From contig JALOTZ010000025.1 in NCBI GenBank assembly GCA_025457615.1, forward strand, positions 1 to 49,968: 49,968 bases of DNA, read 5' to 3'. Origin of the DNA: Verrucomicrobiota bacterium. GTDB lineage: Bacteria > Verrucomicrobiota > Verrucomicrobiia > Limisphaerales > DSYF01. A program made the translations under genes and the position numbers. Shown piece after piece: positions 1 through 7,545 of this stretch (positions are counted from its first letter, which is position 1; each line of letters opens with the position of its first letter). The notes beneath the pieces were generated by a model. The model saw only the letters and a list, made by a program, of their open reading frames with translations, made no database searches and had not been told where the DNA came from.

Positions 1-148
1 AACAGGCGGCGTCGCGCCGTATTTCGGCTGGGCGCCGCCAAAAAAATCACTCGCCGTGCGGTTCACCTAGATTTTAACCTCAGGTGCGGAATCGCTGCGA
101 CGGCACCTTTGCAGTGGATTTTTCCTTCCACTCCAGTTTACTGAAGAC
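1..148. other. Left-edge intergenic sequence
   Basis: No coding sequence is supported here. Bases 5-38 contain GGCGGCG and CGCCGCC arms about 20 bases apart, followed by an A run rather than a T run on the plus strand, so this is not a plus-strand terminator. No clear promoter was found for the TPR gene that starts at 149. Confidence 0.4.
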
Positions 149-1546
149 ATGGCTGAGAAAACGCTGACGCAACTGCCGCGGGATCTCCGGGCACTCGTGA
201 TCAAGGGCCAGGAGGCGGCGACCCGGGACAACTTCGACTACGCCATCGCGTTGTTCCTTCAGGTGCTGCACAAGGAGCCGTCCTGTTTCGAGGTGCGCAA
301 AGCGCTGCGGAACACGCAGCTCAGCCGGGCCGGCGGCCGCACCACGTTCTTCCGGAAGATGTTCGCCGGCGCCACGACTTCCCCCCTGCTGGCCAAGGCG
401 CAACTGGCACTGCACAACCACAACCCGACTGATGCCCTGCTCCTGGCCGAGCAGATGCTCGATGCCGATCCCTACAACTCCCAGGCCCACCGCCTCGTGG
501 TGGACGCCGCCGAGGCCCTCGAACTCCCCCAGACGGCGCTCCTGTCGCTCGAGTTGCTGGCGCGCATCGCGCCCAAGGACAAGCCCACCGTGATCCGCTT
601 CGCCAATGCGCTGGCCAACGCCGGACAAAATGTCCGCGCCGAAAACCTGCTTTCGGACCTCGCCCGGGAGATGCCCACGGATGCGGAAGTGTCCATGGCG
701 CTCAAGAACCTTTCCGCCCGCCGGACCATGGATGAGGGCGGCTACGACGATCTGGCGGAGGGCAAGGGATCCTACCGCGACATCCTGCGCAACGAGGGCG
801 AAGCGCGCGAACTGGAGCAGGAGCAGCGGGTGGTCAAGACCGAGGACACCGCCGCGCGCCTGACCGCCGAGTATGAGACCCGGCTGAAGACCGACCCCAA
901 CAACCCGAAGGTCCTGCGGTCACTCGCCGAGCTCTACACGCAGAAGCACCGTTTCGACGAGGCTTTGGCGCTGTATGATCGACTCCGGGCCACCGAACTG
1001 GGCAGTGACCCCGCGCTGGTTCGCGCCATCAGCCAGGTCAAGGTCCGCCGCCTCGAGCATCAGATCGCCCAGCTGGATGCCACCGCGCCGGACCACGCCG
1101 AACAACTGGCCACCTTGGAAGCGGAGAAACTGGAATTCCAGTTGGCTGAAACCAGGAAGCGCGTGGACCAGTTTCCCACCGACCTGGCATTAAGGTTCGA
1201 ACTGGGCGCGCTGTATTTGCAGACCGGCAAAATCGGCGAGGCCATCCAGGAGTTCCAGAGAGCGCAGGGCAACCCCCACAAGCGCATCGCCGCCATGAGC
1301 GGCCTGGCCCGCTGCTTCGCGCAACGCAAGATGTTCGATCTCGCCGCCCGCACCCTGCAAAACGCCCTCAAGGAAAAACCCATGATGGATGAGGAAAAGA
1401 AGGATCTCCTCTACACCCTGGGCGAGGTGCTGGAAAAGATGGGCCGAAAGGACGAGGCGGTCGAGCAGCTCAAGCTGATCTACGAGGTGGACATCGGCTA
1501 CCGGGACGTGGCCGCCAAAGTGGATGCCTATTACGCCGGCCAGTAA
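149..1546 (+). CDS. Tetratricopeptide-repeat protein
   Basis: The 465-residue soluble protein has no signal peptide or membrane segment. It carries several TPR-like helical pairs: an N-terminal one at about residues 15-55, a set near 90-180, one around 245-285 (LRSLAELYTQKHRFDEALAL), and a C-terminal series from about 340 (LRFELGALYLQTGKIGEAIQ) to 450. A charged helical stretch at about 205-235 separates the two halves. TPR proteins are protein-interaction scaffolds and no enzymatic motif is visible, so no pathway is assigned. The ATG at 149 gives a natural start (MAEKTLTQL). The gene converges with the prenyl synthase, whose stop lies eight bases away. Confidence 0.85.
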   Translation: MAEKTLTQLPRDLRALVIKGQEAATRDNFDYAIALFLQVLHKEPSCFEVRKALRNTQLSRAGGRTTFFRKMFAGATTSPLLAKAQLALHNHNPTDALLLAEQMLDADPYNSQAHRLVVDAAEALELPQTALLSLELLARIAPKDKPTVIRFANALANAGQNVRAENLLSDLAREMPTDAEVSMALKNLSARRTMDEGGYDDLAEGKGSYRDILRNEGEARELEQEQRVVKTEDTAARLTAEYETRLKTDPNNPKVLRSLAELYTQKHRFDEALALYDRLRATELGSDPALVRAISQVKVRRLEHQIAQLDATAPDHAEQLATLEAEKLEFQLAETRKRVDQFPTDLALRFELGALYLQTGKIGEAIQEFQRAQGNPHKRIAAMSGLARCFAQRKMFDLAARTLQNALKEKPMMDEEKKDLLYTLGEVLEKMGRKDEAVEQLKLIYEVDIGYRDVAAKVDAYYAGQ

Positions 1547-1553
1547 AGGCCGA

Positions 1554-2477
1554 TCAGCAGTCCCGGTTCAGGAGAAACCCGGCCAGCGATTCCAACGCCA
1601 CCGCCCGGCCTTTGAAAGGCTTCAAGGCGGCGAAGGCCTTGTCCGTCAACTGCTGCGCGATCTTCCTGGACTTCTCCAATCCCACCATGGCTGGATACGT
1701 CGCCTTCTGCGCCGCCGTGTCTTTTCCGGCAGTCTTCCCGAGCTTCTCCGAACTCTGCGTCACGTCCAGAATGTCGTCGATGACTTGGAACGCCAGGCCG
1801 ACGTGGTAGCCGAACTGGGTCAGCGCCTTGAGCCGGGCCGCGGTGCAGTTGGCGCTCATGCCGCCCAGCCGTACCGAACAGCAAAGCAGGGCGGAAGTCT
1901 TGCGCTCGTGAATGTAGCGCAGGTCGGCGACTGAAATCCTGCGTCCCTCCCCCTCGAGATCCGCCACCTGCCCGGCGATCAGTTGCAGCGAGCCCGAGGC
2001 GCGGGCCAGTTCCAAAACGACATCCTGGTGAGCATAGCGGGGCCAGCCGCGACACTGCGCCGCCAGCTCGAAGGCCTGGGTCAGGAGCGCGTCCCCCGCC
2101 AGCACCGCGATGCCCTCGCCGAACACCTTGTGATTCGTCGGCTTGCCCCGGCGGAAATCGTCGTTGTCCATCGCCGGCAAGTCATCGTGGATCAGGGAAT
2201 AGGTGTGGATGCACTCGACCGCGCAGGCCAGCGGCAGGGCGTCCGCGATCTGGCCTCCACAGGCTTGGGCCGCCGCCAGGCAAAGGGCCGGCCGCATGCG
2301 CTTGCCCCCGGCGAACAGGGAGTAGCGCATGGCCTTGTGAATCGTCGCCGGGCGGGTGCGCTCACTGGGCAGCGCCCGATCCAACGTCCGATTGACCTGC
2401 GCCGTGCTCTCTTCAAGAAAACGGTTCAGGTCAAACTCCGTGACGGCTTGGCGTTGGCTCTGGCGTGATGCAGACAT
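1554..2477 (-). CDS. ispA: Polyprenyl (farnesyl/geranylgeranyl) diphosphate synthase
   Basis: The 307-residue trans-isoprenyl diphosphate synthase condenses isopentenyl diphosphate with allylic diphosphates in the cytoplasm. It has the first aspartate-rich motif (HDDLPAMDNDD), the adjacent RRGKPTNHK, the GGKRMRP substrate loop near the N-terminus, and the second aspartate motif (FQVIDDILD) followed by the GK-x-A-GKD stretch. Length and the DDxxxxD spacing fit short-chain bacterial IspA. Product chain length cannot be read from sequence alone. The open frame extends further upstream through repeat DNA; the ATG at 2477 (MSASRQSQ) is preferred because a promoter-like pair sits directly before it and homology begins soon after. 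Confidence 0.92.
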   Translation of the reverse strand: MSASRQSQRQAVTEFDLNRFLEESTAQVNRTLDRALPSERTRPATIHKAMRYSLFAGGKRMRPALCLAAAQACGGQIADALPLACAVECIHTYSLIHDDLPAMDNDDFRRGKPTNHKVFGEGIAVLAGDALLTQAFELAAQCRGWPRYAHQDVVLELARASGSLQLIAGQVADLEGEGRRISVADLRYIHERKTSALLCCSVRLGGMSANCTAARLKALTQFGYHVGLAFQVIDDILDVTQSSEKLGKTAGKDTAAQKATYPAMVGLEKSRKIAQQLTDKAFAALKPFKGRAVALESLAGFLLNRDC

Positions 2478-2485
2478 CGGGCTTT

Positions 2486-2514
2486 CTTGTAGGAAATGCA
2501 ACCGGTTGCGGCAA
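2486..2514 (-). promoter_or_regulatory. Candidate ispA promoter with a palindrome in the spacer
   Basis: On the minus strand TTGCCG (2509-2514) is followed by 17 bases and TACAAG (2486-2491). Transcription would start almost at the ATG (2477), giving a nearly leaderless mRNA. The spacer contains the perfect 12-base palindrome GCAACCGGTTGC (2498-2509), a possible operator. This is inferred from motif match only. Confidence 0.35.
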
Positions 2515-2524
2515 GCGGTTTTCC

Positions 2525-2743
2525 GGAGCGCGGTTCCGCGAACCGCAGCAGCTTCGCCTGGAACAAAGCCACTGGAAGATTGAGAACGGCCTCCCGTGGC
2601 GGGGGTGCTGCGGCTCATGGAGCCGCGCTCGACAACGGACCGCGGGTCCATGACCCGCAGCAGCCACGCTGCTCCACTCGCCCACGACCAGATCGAGAGC
2701 CTCCCGCACCGGCGCAGCCGCTGCGGCTCACGAAGCCGCCTGG
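2525..2743. repeat. Cluster of four palindromic GCTGCGG-type repeats
   Basis: Four copies of a self-complementary unit of about 25 bases are visible: 2525-2552 (inverted), 2604-2630 (direct), 2641-2665 (inverted) and 2716-2743 (direct). The shared core is GCTGCGG-T-C-NN-GGA-CCGCGCTC on one strand, with a short internal dyad around CATGGA. The second and third copies form a larger inverted repeat (CTGCGGCTCATGGAGCCGCG against CGCGGGTCCATGACCCGCAG). The stretch 2478-2819 holds no credible gene; apart from the ispA promoter candidate, these repeats are its only recognisable content. Confidence 0.7.
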
Positions 2744-2819
2744 CGGACCAGAATGAGAATGGCTGGGAGTCCGGAGCCGATCTTGACCCGCTACCGGATC
2801 GGTAGGATGCTGCCGCCCT

Positions 2820-3200
2820 GTGCTGCCGCGGCTGGCCAAGGCGTTGGTGATCGTGGCGCTGACGATCTCGCTCGGCGCGCACTGGGCCTTTCTGCAATCG
2901 CTCGCCTGGGCGGGCATGCTCTACACCTACTCGAAGCAGGTCGGGCTTTCCCAGGGCCTCGCGATGACGTTCGACGGAGATCATCCGTGCGGCCTGTGCA
3001 AGACGATCCAAAAGGGCAAGGCCCAGGAGCGGAAGCAGGAGCAGGAATCCGCCCCGGTCTCGAAGGAACTCAAGCTGGACCTGCCGCCGATGAACTTCGT
3101 GTTCGACCATCCGCCCCACCCTGCTCTCCCGATCTCTGTTCTACAACGGGAGACGGAATGGGACTGCCCGCCCGAACTCCCTCCTCCACGTCCGGTCTGA
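2820..3200 (+). CDS. Small membrane protein with an HPCGLCK motif, next to a copper receptor
   Basis: The 126-residue protein has one hydrophobic N-terminal segment (about residues 8-34), then H55-P-C57-G-L-C60-K, then a charged linker and a Pro/His-rich tail containing FDHPPHP. It resembles the loose class of small anchored proteins with a metal-ligand CxxC or HxC motif found beside copper transport genes (DUF2946-like), but no family is claimed firmly. The start is a GTG at 2820 with no in-frame ATG just upstream. The next gene on the same strand, 175 bases away, is a copper-type TonB-dependent receptor. A role in handling copper at the periplasmic face of the inner membrane is inferred from this context. 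Confidence 0.7.
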   Translation: MLPRLAKALVIVALTISLGAHWAFLQSLAWAGMLYTYSKQVGLSQGLAMTFDGDHPCGLCKTIQKGKAQERKQEQESAPVSKELKLDLPPMNFVFDHPPHPALPISVLQRETEWDCPPELPPPRPV

Positions 3201-3283
3201 CCGCCCTCCACATCGTCTGAAACTCCGCCCGTGAGCCGCCGGGAGCGGTCCCGGGGGAAGTCCTGTTCATCCCGTTGAAATTG

Positions 3284-3313
3284 AGTCCGCGCCGCATGCG
3301 CCGTGCGCGGACT
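3284..3313 (+). other. Leader hairpin before the TonB receptor gene
   Basis: AGTCCGCGC (3284-3292) and GCGCGGACT (3305-3313) form a perfect 9-bp stem with a 12-base loop, followed by only TT. It lies about 60 bases upstream of the receptor ATG. It could be a weak attenuator or an RNA-stability element; the U tract is too short for a confident terminator. Confidence 0.4.
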
Positions 3314-3375
3314 TTCCAGAGGACAAGTTCCCGCACACTGACGTGCTTCCGAACCTGTCCCCCGCCGATGCCGCT

Positions 3376-5487
3376 ATGAAGACTGAGAATGCCCGCTGTC
3401 CCCTGCTCTGCCTGGTCGGTCTGATCACCGCCAGCCCTGCACCTGCACAAACCAACCTGCCCGTTACCAATCCCACCCTGGAGACGGCCCCGCAACTGCC
3501 CGCGGTGATGGTCACCGCCGCCCCTTGGGAAACGGACGTTCCCGCCGGATCCCCGCTGGCCACGCAATCGGCTGATTGCGCGGCGCCAACACGCTGGCGG
3601 GCGCCGGACAGCGCCACGCTGCTCACCACCACGCCGGGGGTCGCGGTGATCCGGAACGGGCCGCAGACCGGGATTGTCCAACTGCGGGGTCTGTCCGGAG
3701 ACCGCGTGAAAGTGTCGCTGGACGGCATGACTATCACGCCGGCGTGCCCGAACCACATGGATCCGCCCCTGCATTACGCGGCCCCCGGCAGCGTGGAGTC
3801 CCTGCTCGTCATGGCCGGCATCACCCCCGTCAGCCAGGGGGGAGACAGCATTGGCGGGACCGTGCTGGTCAAGCCGCCCGAGCCGCGGTTTTCGACCAAC
3901 GACCATGGGCTGGGTTTCGGAACTGTGAGCGGTTCCTACCGCAGCAGCAATGACGGGTTCGGCACCAGCGCGGATGCCGGGGTGGCAGACCGCAACGTGA
4001 GCGCGGCGTATGTCGGATCCTGGCAAACTGCCGATGACCTGCGCTTCCCCGGCGGTCGCGTGAAGGATAGCGGCTACGACACCCAGCAACACGGCCTGCG
4101 GGCTGGATGGCAGGCGGCGCGGGGCTTGTGGACGCTCGACGGCGGTTACCTTCGCACGCGGGACGCCGGAACGCCGGCCCTGCCCATGGACATGATCGAG
4201 GACGACGGGTATCGCGCCGGACTGAAGTATGAGGGCGACCGCGAGTTCGGATCCGTGTCCGGCAAGGCGTTCTTCCACCACATCGATCACCTGATGGACA
4301 ACTACTCGCTGCGACCGGTGGCGCCGGGGGCGATGCCGATGTTCTCCCCTGCCACCAGTGACGACACCGGGTTGAACCTGGATTTGGCCCTGCCACGCGG
4401 GCCACACACGTGGCGCACCGGGGTGGGCTTTCATCTGAACGCGTTTGACGCCTACCAGCAAAACGCCGCCAACAACCTCCCACAGGACACGTTCAATGAC
4501 GTCGTGCGAACCGTGGCCGGCGCCTACCTGGAATGGCAGGCGGATTGGTCGGACACCTGGACCACCATGGTGGGGTTGCGGAATGACGAGGTGATCAGCG
4601 ATGCGGGGAACATCAACCGGTTCTTTCCACAACCTCCCGTCGTCGCGGATGCCAACCGGTTCAACGCCAGTGCCCATGACTTTCTGGACGTGAGCTTCGA
4701 CGTCTCCGCCGCCCTCCGGTGCGCGCCCAACCCTTGGAGCCGCTACGAGCTGGGCTTTGCCCGCAAGAACCGCGCGCCCGGCATCGTGGAGCGGTATCTG
4801 TGGACACCGCTCAACGCGAGCGCGGGGCAGGCCGACGGCCGCACCTATCTGGGAAGTCTGGATCTCGACTCCGAGGTGTCGCACCAGGTGGCGCTGACGG
4901 GGGACTGGCACGGGAACCGGTGGCAATTCCAGGTGACGCCGTTCTACAACTTCGTGACGGACTATATCCAGGGAACGCCCATCGCCCGCGTGGATCCGGC
5001 GGGACAACCGGTGCTTCAGTTCCAAAACCTCGACCGCGCCGACCTGTACGGCGTGGATGCGCTGGCCCGCTACTCATTCACCACCAACCTGGCGGCCCGC
5101 GGCACCCTGAGCTACGTGCGCGGCATCAACCGGGACAATGACGACAACCTCTACCGCATCGCACCCCTGCACGGGTTGGTGGCCTTGGATCACCTTCTCG
5201 GCGCCTGGAAGAGCGCGGTCGAAGTCGCTCTGGTCAACAGCCAGGACGAGGTCTCCGCCTACAACAACGAACCCACCACGCCGGGATACGTCCTGCTGAA
5301 CCTGCGCACCGGCTATACCTTCTGGAACCGGCTCTCCCTCGAGGTTGGACTGGAAAACCTGACGGACGAGTACTATGCGGATCATCTGGGAGGTATCAAT
5401 CGGGTGGGCGGCAGCGACGTGGCGGTGGGCCAGCGCATCCCGGGAGCCGGACGGTTTGTTTACGTGGTGGCGGGAGTGAAGTTCTGA
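3376..5487 (+). CDS. TonB-dependent copper receptor (OprC/NosA-like)
   Basis: The 703-residue outer-membrane receptor has a signal peptide (about residues 1-25, ending SPAPAQ), a TonB-box-like stretch (LPAVMVTAA), a plug domain (TPGVAVIRNGPQTGIVQLRG) and a 22-strand-type barrel ending in aromatic VYVVAGVKF. C124-P-N-H-M128 matches the CxxxM copper-ligand motif known in Pseudomonas OprC, and H305-L-M307 matches its HxM partner at nearly the same separation. MDPP directly after the first motif is also typical of the copper-receptor family. The start is placed at ATG 3376; the frame is open to GTG 3343, but that would spoil the signal peptide. A tonB gene follows after three bases, so the two are probably co-transcribed. 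Confidence 0.9.
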   Translation: MKTENARCPLLCLVGLITASPAPAQTNLPVTNPTLETAPQLPAVMVTAAPWETDVPAGSPLATQSADCAAPTRWRAPDSATLLTTTPGVAVIRNGPQTGIVQLRGLSGDRVKVSLDGMTITPACPNHMDPPLHYAAPGSVESLLVMAGITPVSQGGDSIGGTVLVKPPEPRFSTNDHGLGFGTVSGSYRSSNDGFGTSADAGVADRNVSAAYVGSWQTADDLRFPGGRVKDSGYDTQQHGLRAGWQAARGLWTLDGGYLRTRDAGTPALPMDMIEDDGYRAGLKYEGDREFGSVSGKAFFHHIDHLMDNYSLRPVAPGAMPMFSPATSDDTGLNLDLALPRGPHTWRTGVGFHLNAFDAYQQNAANNLPQDTFNDVVRTVAGAYLEWQADWSDTWTTMVGLRNDEVISDAGNINRFFPQPPVVADANRFNASAHDFLDVSFDVSAALRCAPNPWSRYELGFARKNRAPGIVERYLWTPLNASAGQADGRTYLGSLDLDSEVSHQVALTGDWHGNRWQFQVTPFYNFVTDYIQGTPIARVDPAGQPVLQFQNLDRADLYGVDALARYSFTTNLAARGTLSYVRGINRDNDDNLYRIAPLHGLVALDHLLGAWKSAVEVALVNSQDEVSAYNNEPTTPGYVLLNLRTGYTFWNRLSLEVGLENLTDEYYADHLGGINRVGGSDVAVGQRIPGAGRFVYVVAGVKF

Positions 5488-5490
5488 GCC

Positions 5491-6273
5491 ATGCGACCGC
5501 CGCACCTCAGCCGCACGATGACTCTCGCCCTGGGCTTGTCCTTGGGCTTGCATGCGGCGGTCTTCACCGGCCTGAAGCTGCTTCCGACCCACCCCACAGT
5601 CCCGGGTGCCGCCGACCACCCGCCGGCCACCCTGACCTTGGTGGAAATCGGCGAGGAGAATCCACCGGCTTCAGAAGGGTTCCGGTCAAAAACTCCAAAC
5701 GAGACACACCCGTCCCCCATCGAACCGCTTCTCGCACCTGAGCCTGCACTGCACGAAGCGCCCACCCCGGTCGAGCCGATACCCGAGCAGGTCGTCGAGG
5801 CGCCGGCGCCCCTCGATGACCAATCGGCCGGCCAGGAATCGGCGGGGAATGATTCGGAGGCGGCACCGACCCCCACCCCCGATGCCGGACCAGCCGTCAC
5901 GCCGCTGCAGCCGTCCATCACGACGGCGGTCGCCACTGCCGATGCGGCCCTGAGGATTGGCTCCGCGCAGACCACGGCCCCGGTTGCCGCCACCGCGGAC
6001 GCCCTTCCCACTTACCGGTTCAATCCCAAACCGGCTTATCCCGCCATGGCCCGCCGGCATCATCAGGAAGGCTTGGTCGTCCTGCACGTGGTGGTCACGC
6101 CCGAGGGCCGGCCGGCCTCGGTGCGGGTCAGCCAAAGTTCCGGATACCCCCTGCTGGACGATGCGGCTCAAAGCGCGGTTTGCCGATGGCGGTTCACGCC
6201 CGGCCGGGTCGGCTGGCGCGCCGTGACCCGCGACGTCCAGGTGCCCATCCAGTTCAATCTGGTCGAGCACTGA
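5491..6273 (+). CDS. tonB: TonB family energy transducer
   Basis: The 260-residue protein couples inner-membrane proton motive force to an outer-membrane receptor. It has an N-terminal membrane anchor (about residues 10-32, LALGLSLGLHAAVF), a long Pro/Glu/Ala-rich periplasmic spanner (about 35-170) and the conserved TonB C-terminal domain (about 175-260) with NPKPAYPAMARR, VSQSSGYPLLDDAA and WRFTPGR. It starts three bases after the receptor stop, which suggests that it serves that receptor specifically. No exbB or exbD is present in the window, so the motor subunits must come from elsewhere. Confidence 0.9.
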   Translation: MRPPHLSRTMTLALGLSLGLHAAVFTGLKLLPTHPTVPGAADHPPATLTLVEIGEENPPASEGFRSKTPNETHPSPIEPLLAPEPALHEAPTPVEPIPEQVVEAPAPLDDQSAGQESAGNDSEAAPTPTPDAGPAVTPLQPSITTAVATADAALRIGSAQTTAPVAATADALPTYRFNPKPAYPAMARRHHQEGLVVLHVVVTPEGRPASVRVSQSSGYPLLDDAAQSAVCRWRFTPGRVGWRAVTRDVQVPIQFNLVEH

Positions 6274-6422
6274 GCCGGCGCTGGCCCGCCGGTTCGAGGC
6301 CGCCACCTCGAGCGGTGTCTCCGGCCACCGAACCTGCCGGGATTGAAGCGGTTGGGCTTGTGAAAAAAATCCCAAATCGACCTTGCGAGACCACGGTCCC
6401 GTCCCTAGCTTGACGCGGTCGA

Positions 6423-6932
6423 ATGCAGGCGGTTTCCGAACTCGGTTACAACACCAAGATTGAAGGCGATGTCATCCACACCCGCGTGGACGCCGCCATC
6501 AATTGGTTCCGGAAATACTCCCTCTGGCCGATGCCGATGGGGCTGGCCTGCTGCGCGATCGAGCTCATGGCCACGGGGGCGAGCCGGTTCGACATCTCGC
6601 GCTTCGGCGCCGAGGTGATGCGGTTTTCCCCACGGCAGTCGGACGTCATGATCGTGTCCGGCACGGTGACCTACAAGATGGCGCTGTCGGTGAAGCGGAT
6701 TTACGAGCAGATGGCGGCGCCCAAGTGGGTCATCGCCATGGGCGCCTGCGCCTCCACAGGGGGCATGTACCGGAGTTACTCGGTGCTGCAAGGGGTGGAC
6801 CGGATCGTGCCTGTCGATTTCTACGTCGCGGGCTGTCCGCCACGTCCCGAGGCCCTGCTGGATGCGCTGCTGGCGCTGCAAGAGAAGGTCTCGAAGGAAC
6901 CGGTTTTATCCGTATGGAAAAAGGCCCAATAG
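6423..6932 (+). CDS. nuoB: NADH-quinone oxidoreductase subunit B
   Basis: The 169-residue peripheral-arm subunit carries the terminal Fe-S cluster N2 that passes electrons to quinone. The ligand cysteines are visible: the CC pair in GLACCAIEL, the Cys of GACASTGG and the Cys of [12 protein letters not shown]. Length is normal for the family. It is the first gene of the nuo run. The 149 bases upstream, back to tonB, hold no nuoA, which normally precedes nuoB. Confidence 0.97.
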   Translation: MQAVSELGYNTKIEGDVIHTRVDAAINWFRKYSLWPMPMGLACCAIELMATGASRFDISRFGAEVMRFSPRQSDVMIVSGTVTYKMALSVKRIYEQMAAPKWVIAMGACASTGGMYRSYSVLQGVDRIVPVDFYVAGCPPRPEALLDALLALQEKVSKEPVLSVWKKAQ

Positions 6933-6963
6933 CCGGCTCCAGTCTCCCCCCATCTCCGAGCGC

Positions 6964-7542
6964 ATGACCGCCCAGCAAGCTGCAGAACAAGTGAAGACCC
7001 GGTTCGGAAACTTGATCTCCGAACCGACGGAGTTCCGTGGCGAATGGACGGTGTGGGTGAGGGAGTCGGCGCGCATCGCGGACGTCTGCCGCGCCTGCAG
7101 GCAGGATCTGGGGTTCGACTACCTGGCGGACATCTCCAGCCTGGACAACTATGGCGAGGATCCCCGCTGGACGATCGTTTACGAACTCTACAGCCTGGCC
7201 CAGCGCTGTTACCTGCGCCTGAAAACTCGCGTCGGCGAGGAACGGTCCGCCCTGCCCAGCGTGACCGGCGTTTGGAAAACGGCCGACTGGCATGAACGCG
7301 AGATCTTCGACATGATGGGCGTCCGCTTCGACGGCCATCCCGACCTCCGCCGCATCCTGATGTGGGAGGGCTATCCCTACCACCCGCTTCGCAAAGATTT
7401 CCCGCTGTCCGGCAAGCCCACCGACCTGCCCGAGGTGGCGTTCAGCAATGCCGCACCGCTGGAGGGCGGCCCGTTTGTCACCGTCGCCGGCGCGAAAGGC
7501 GCGGGGGAACGCGAACCGCGCATCCGCATCCCCGAGGACTGA
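6964..7542 (+). CDS. nuoC: NADH-quinone oxidoreductase subunit C
   Basis: The 192-residue peripheral subunit is the 30-kDa type and is not fused to NuoD. The family signature is clear: WHEREIFDMMGVRFDGHPDL followed by RRILMWEGYPYHPLRKDFP. The ATG at 6964 (MTAQQAAEQ) is taken as the start; the longer frame overlaps nuoB and lacks homology. nuoD begins three bases after the stop. The Gly/Ala-rich C-terminal tail (about 165-192) is slightly extended. Confidence 0.96.
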   Translation: MTAQQAAEQVKTRFGNLISEPTEFRGEWTVWVRESARIADVCRACRQDLGFDYLADISSLDNYGEDPRWTIVYELYSLAQRCYLRLKTRVGEERSALPSVTGVWKTADWHEREIFDMMGVRFDGHPDLRRILMWEGYPYHPLRKDFPLSGKPTDLPEVAFSNAAPLEGGPFVTVAGAKGAGEREPRIRIPED

Positions 7543-7545
7543 GGC

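Noticed and set aside
5-45. Possible terminator at the left edge
   Set aside because: GGCGGCG/CGCCGCC is followed by As on the plus strand and is too far from any known minus-strand gene end.
2478-3119. Upstream extension of the ispA frame
   Set aside because: It runs through palindromic repeats and under the divergent copper-cassette gene; homology starts after ATG 2477.
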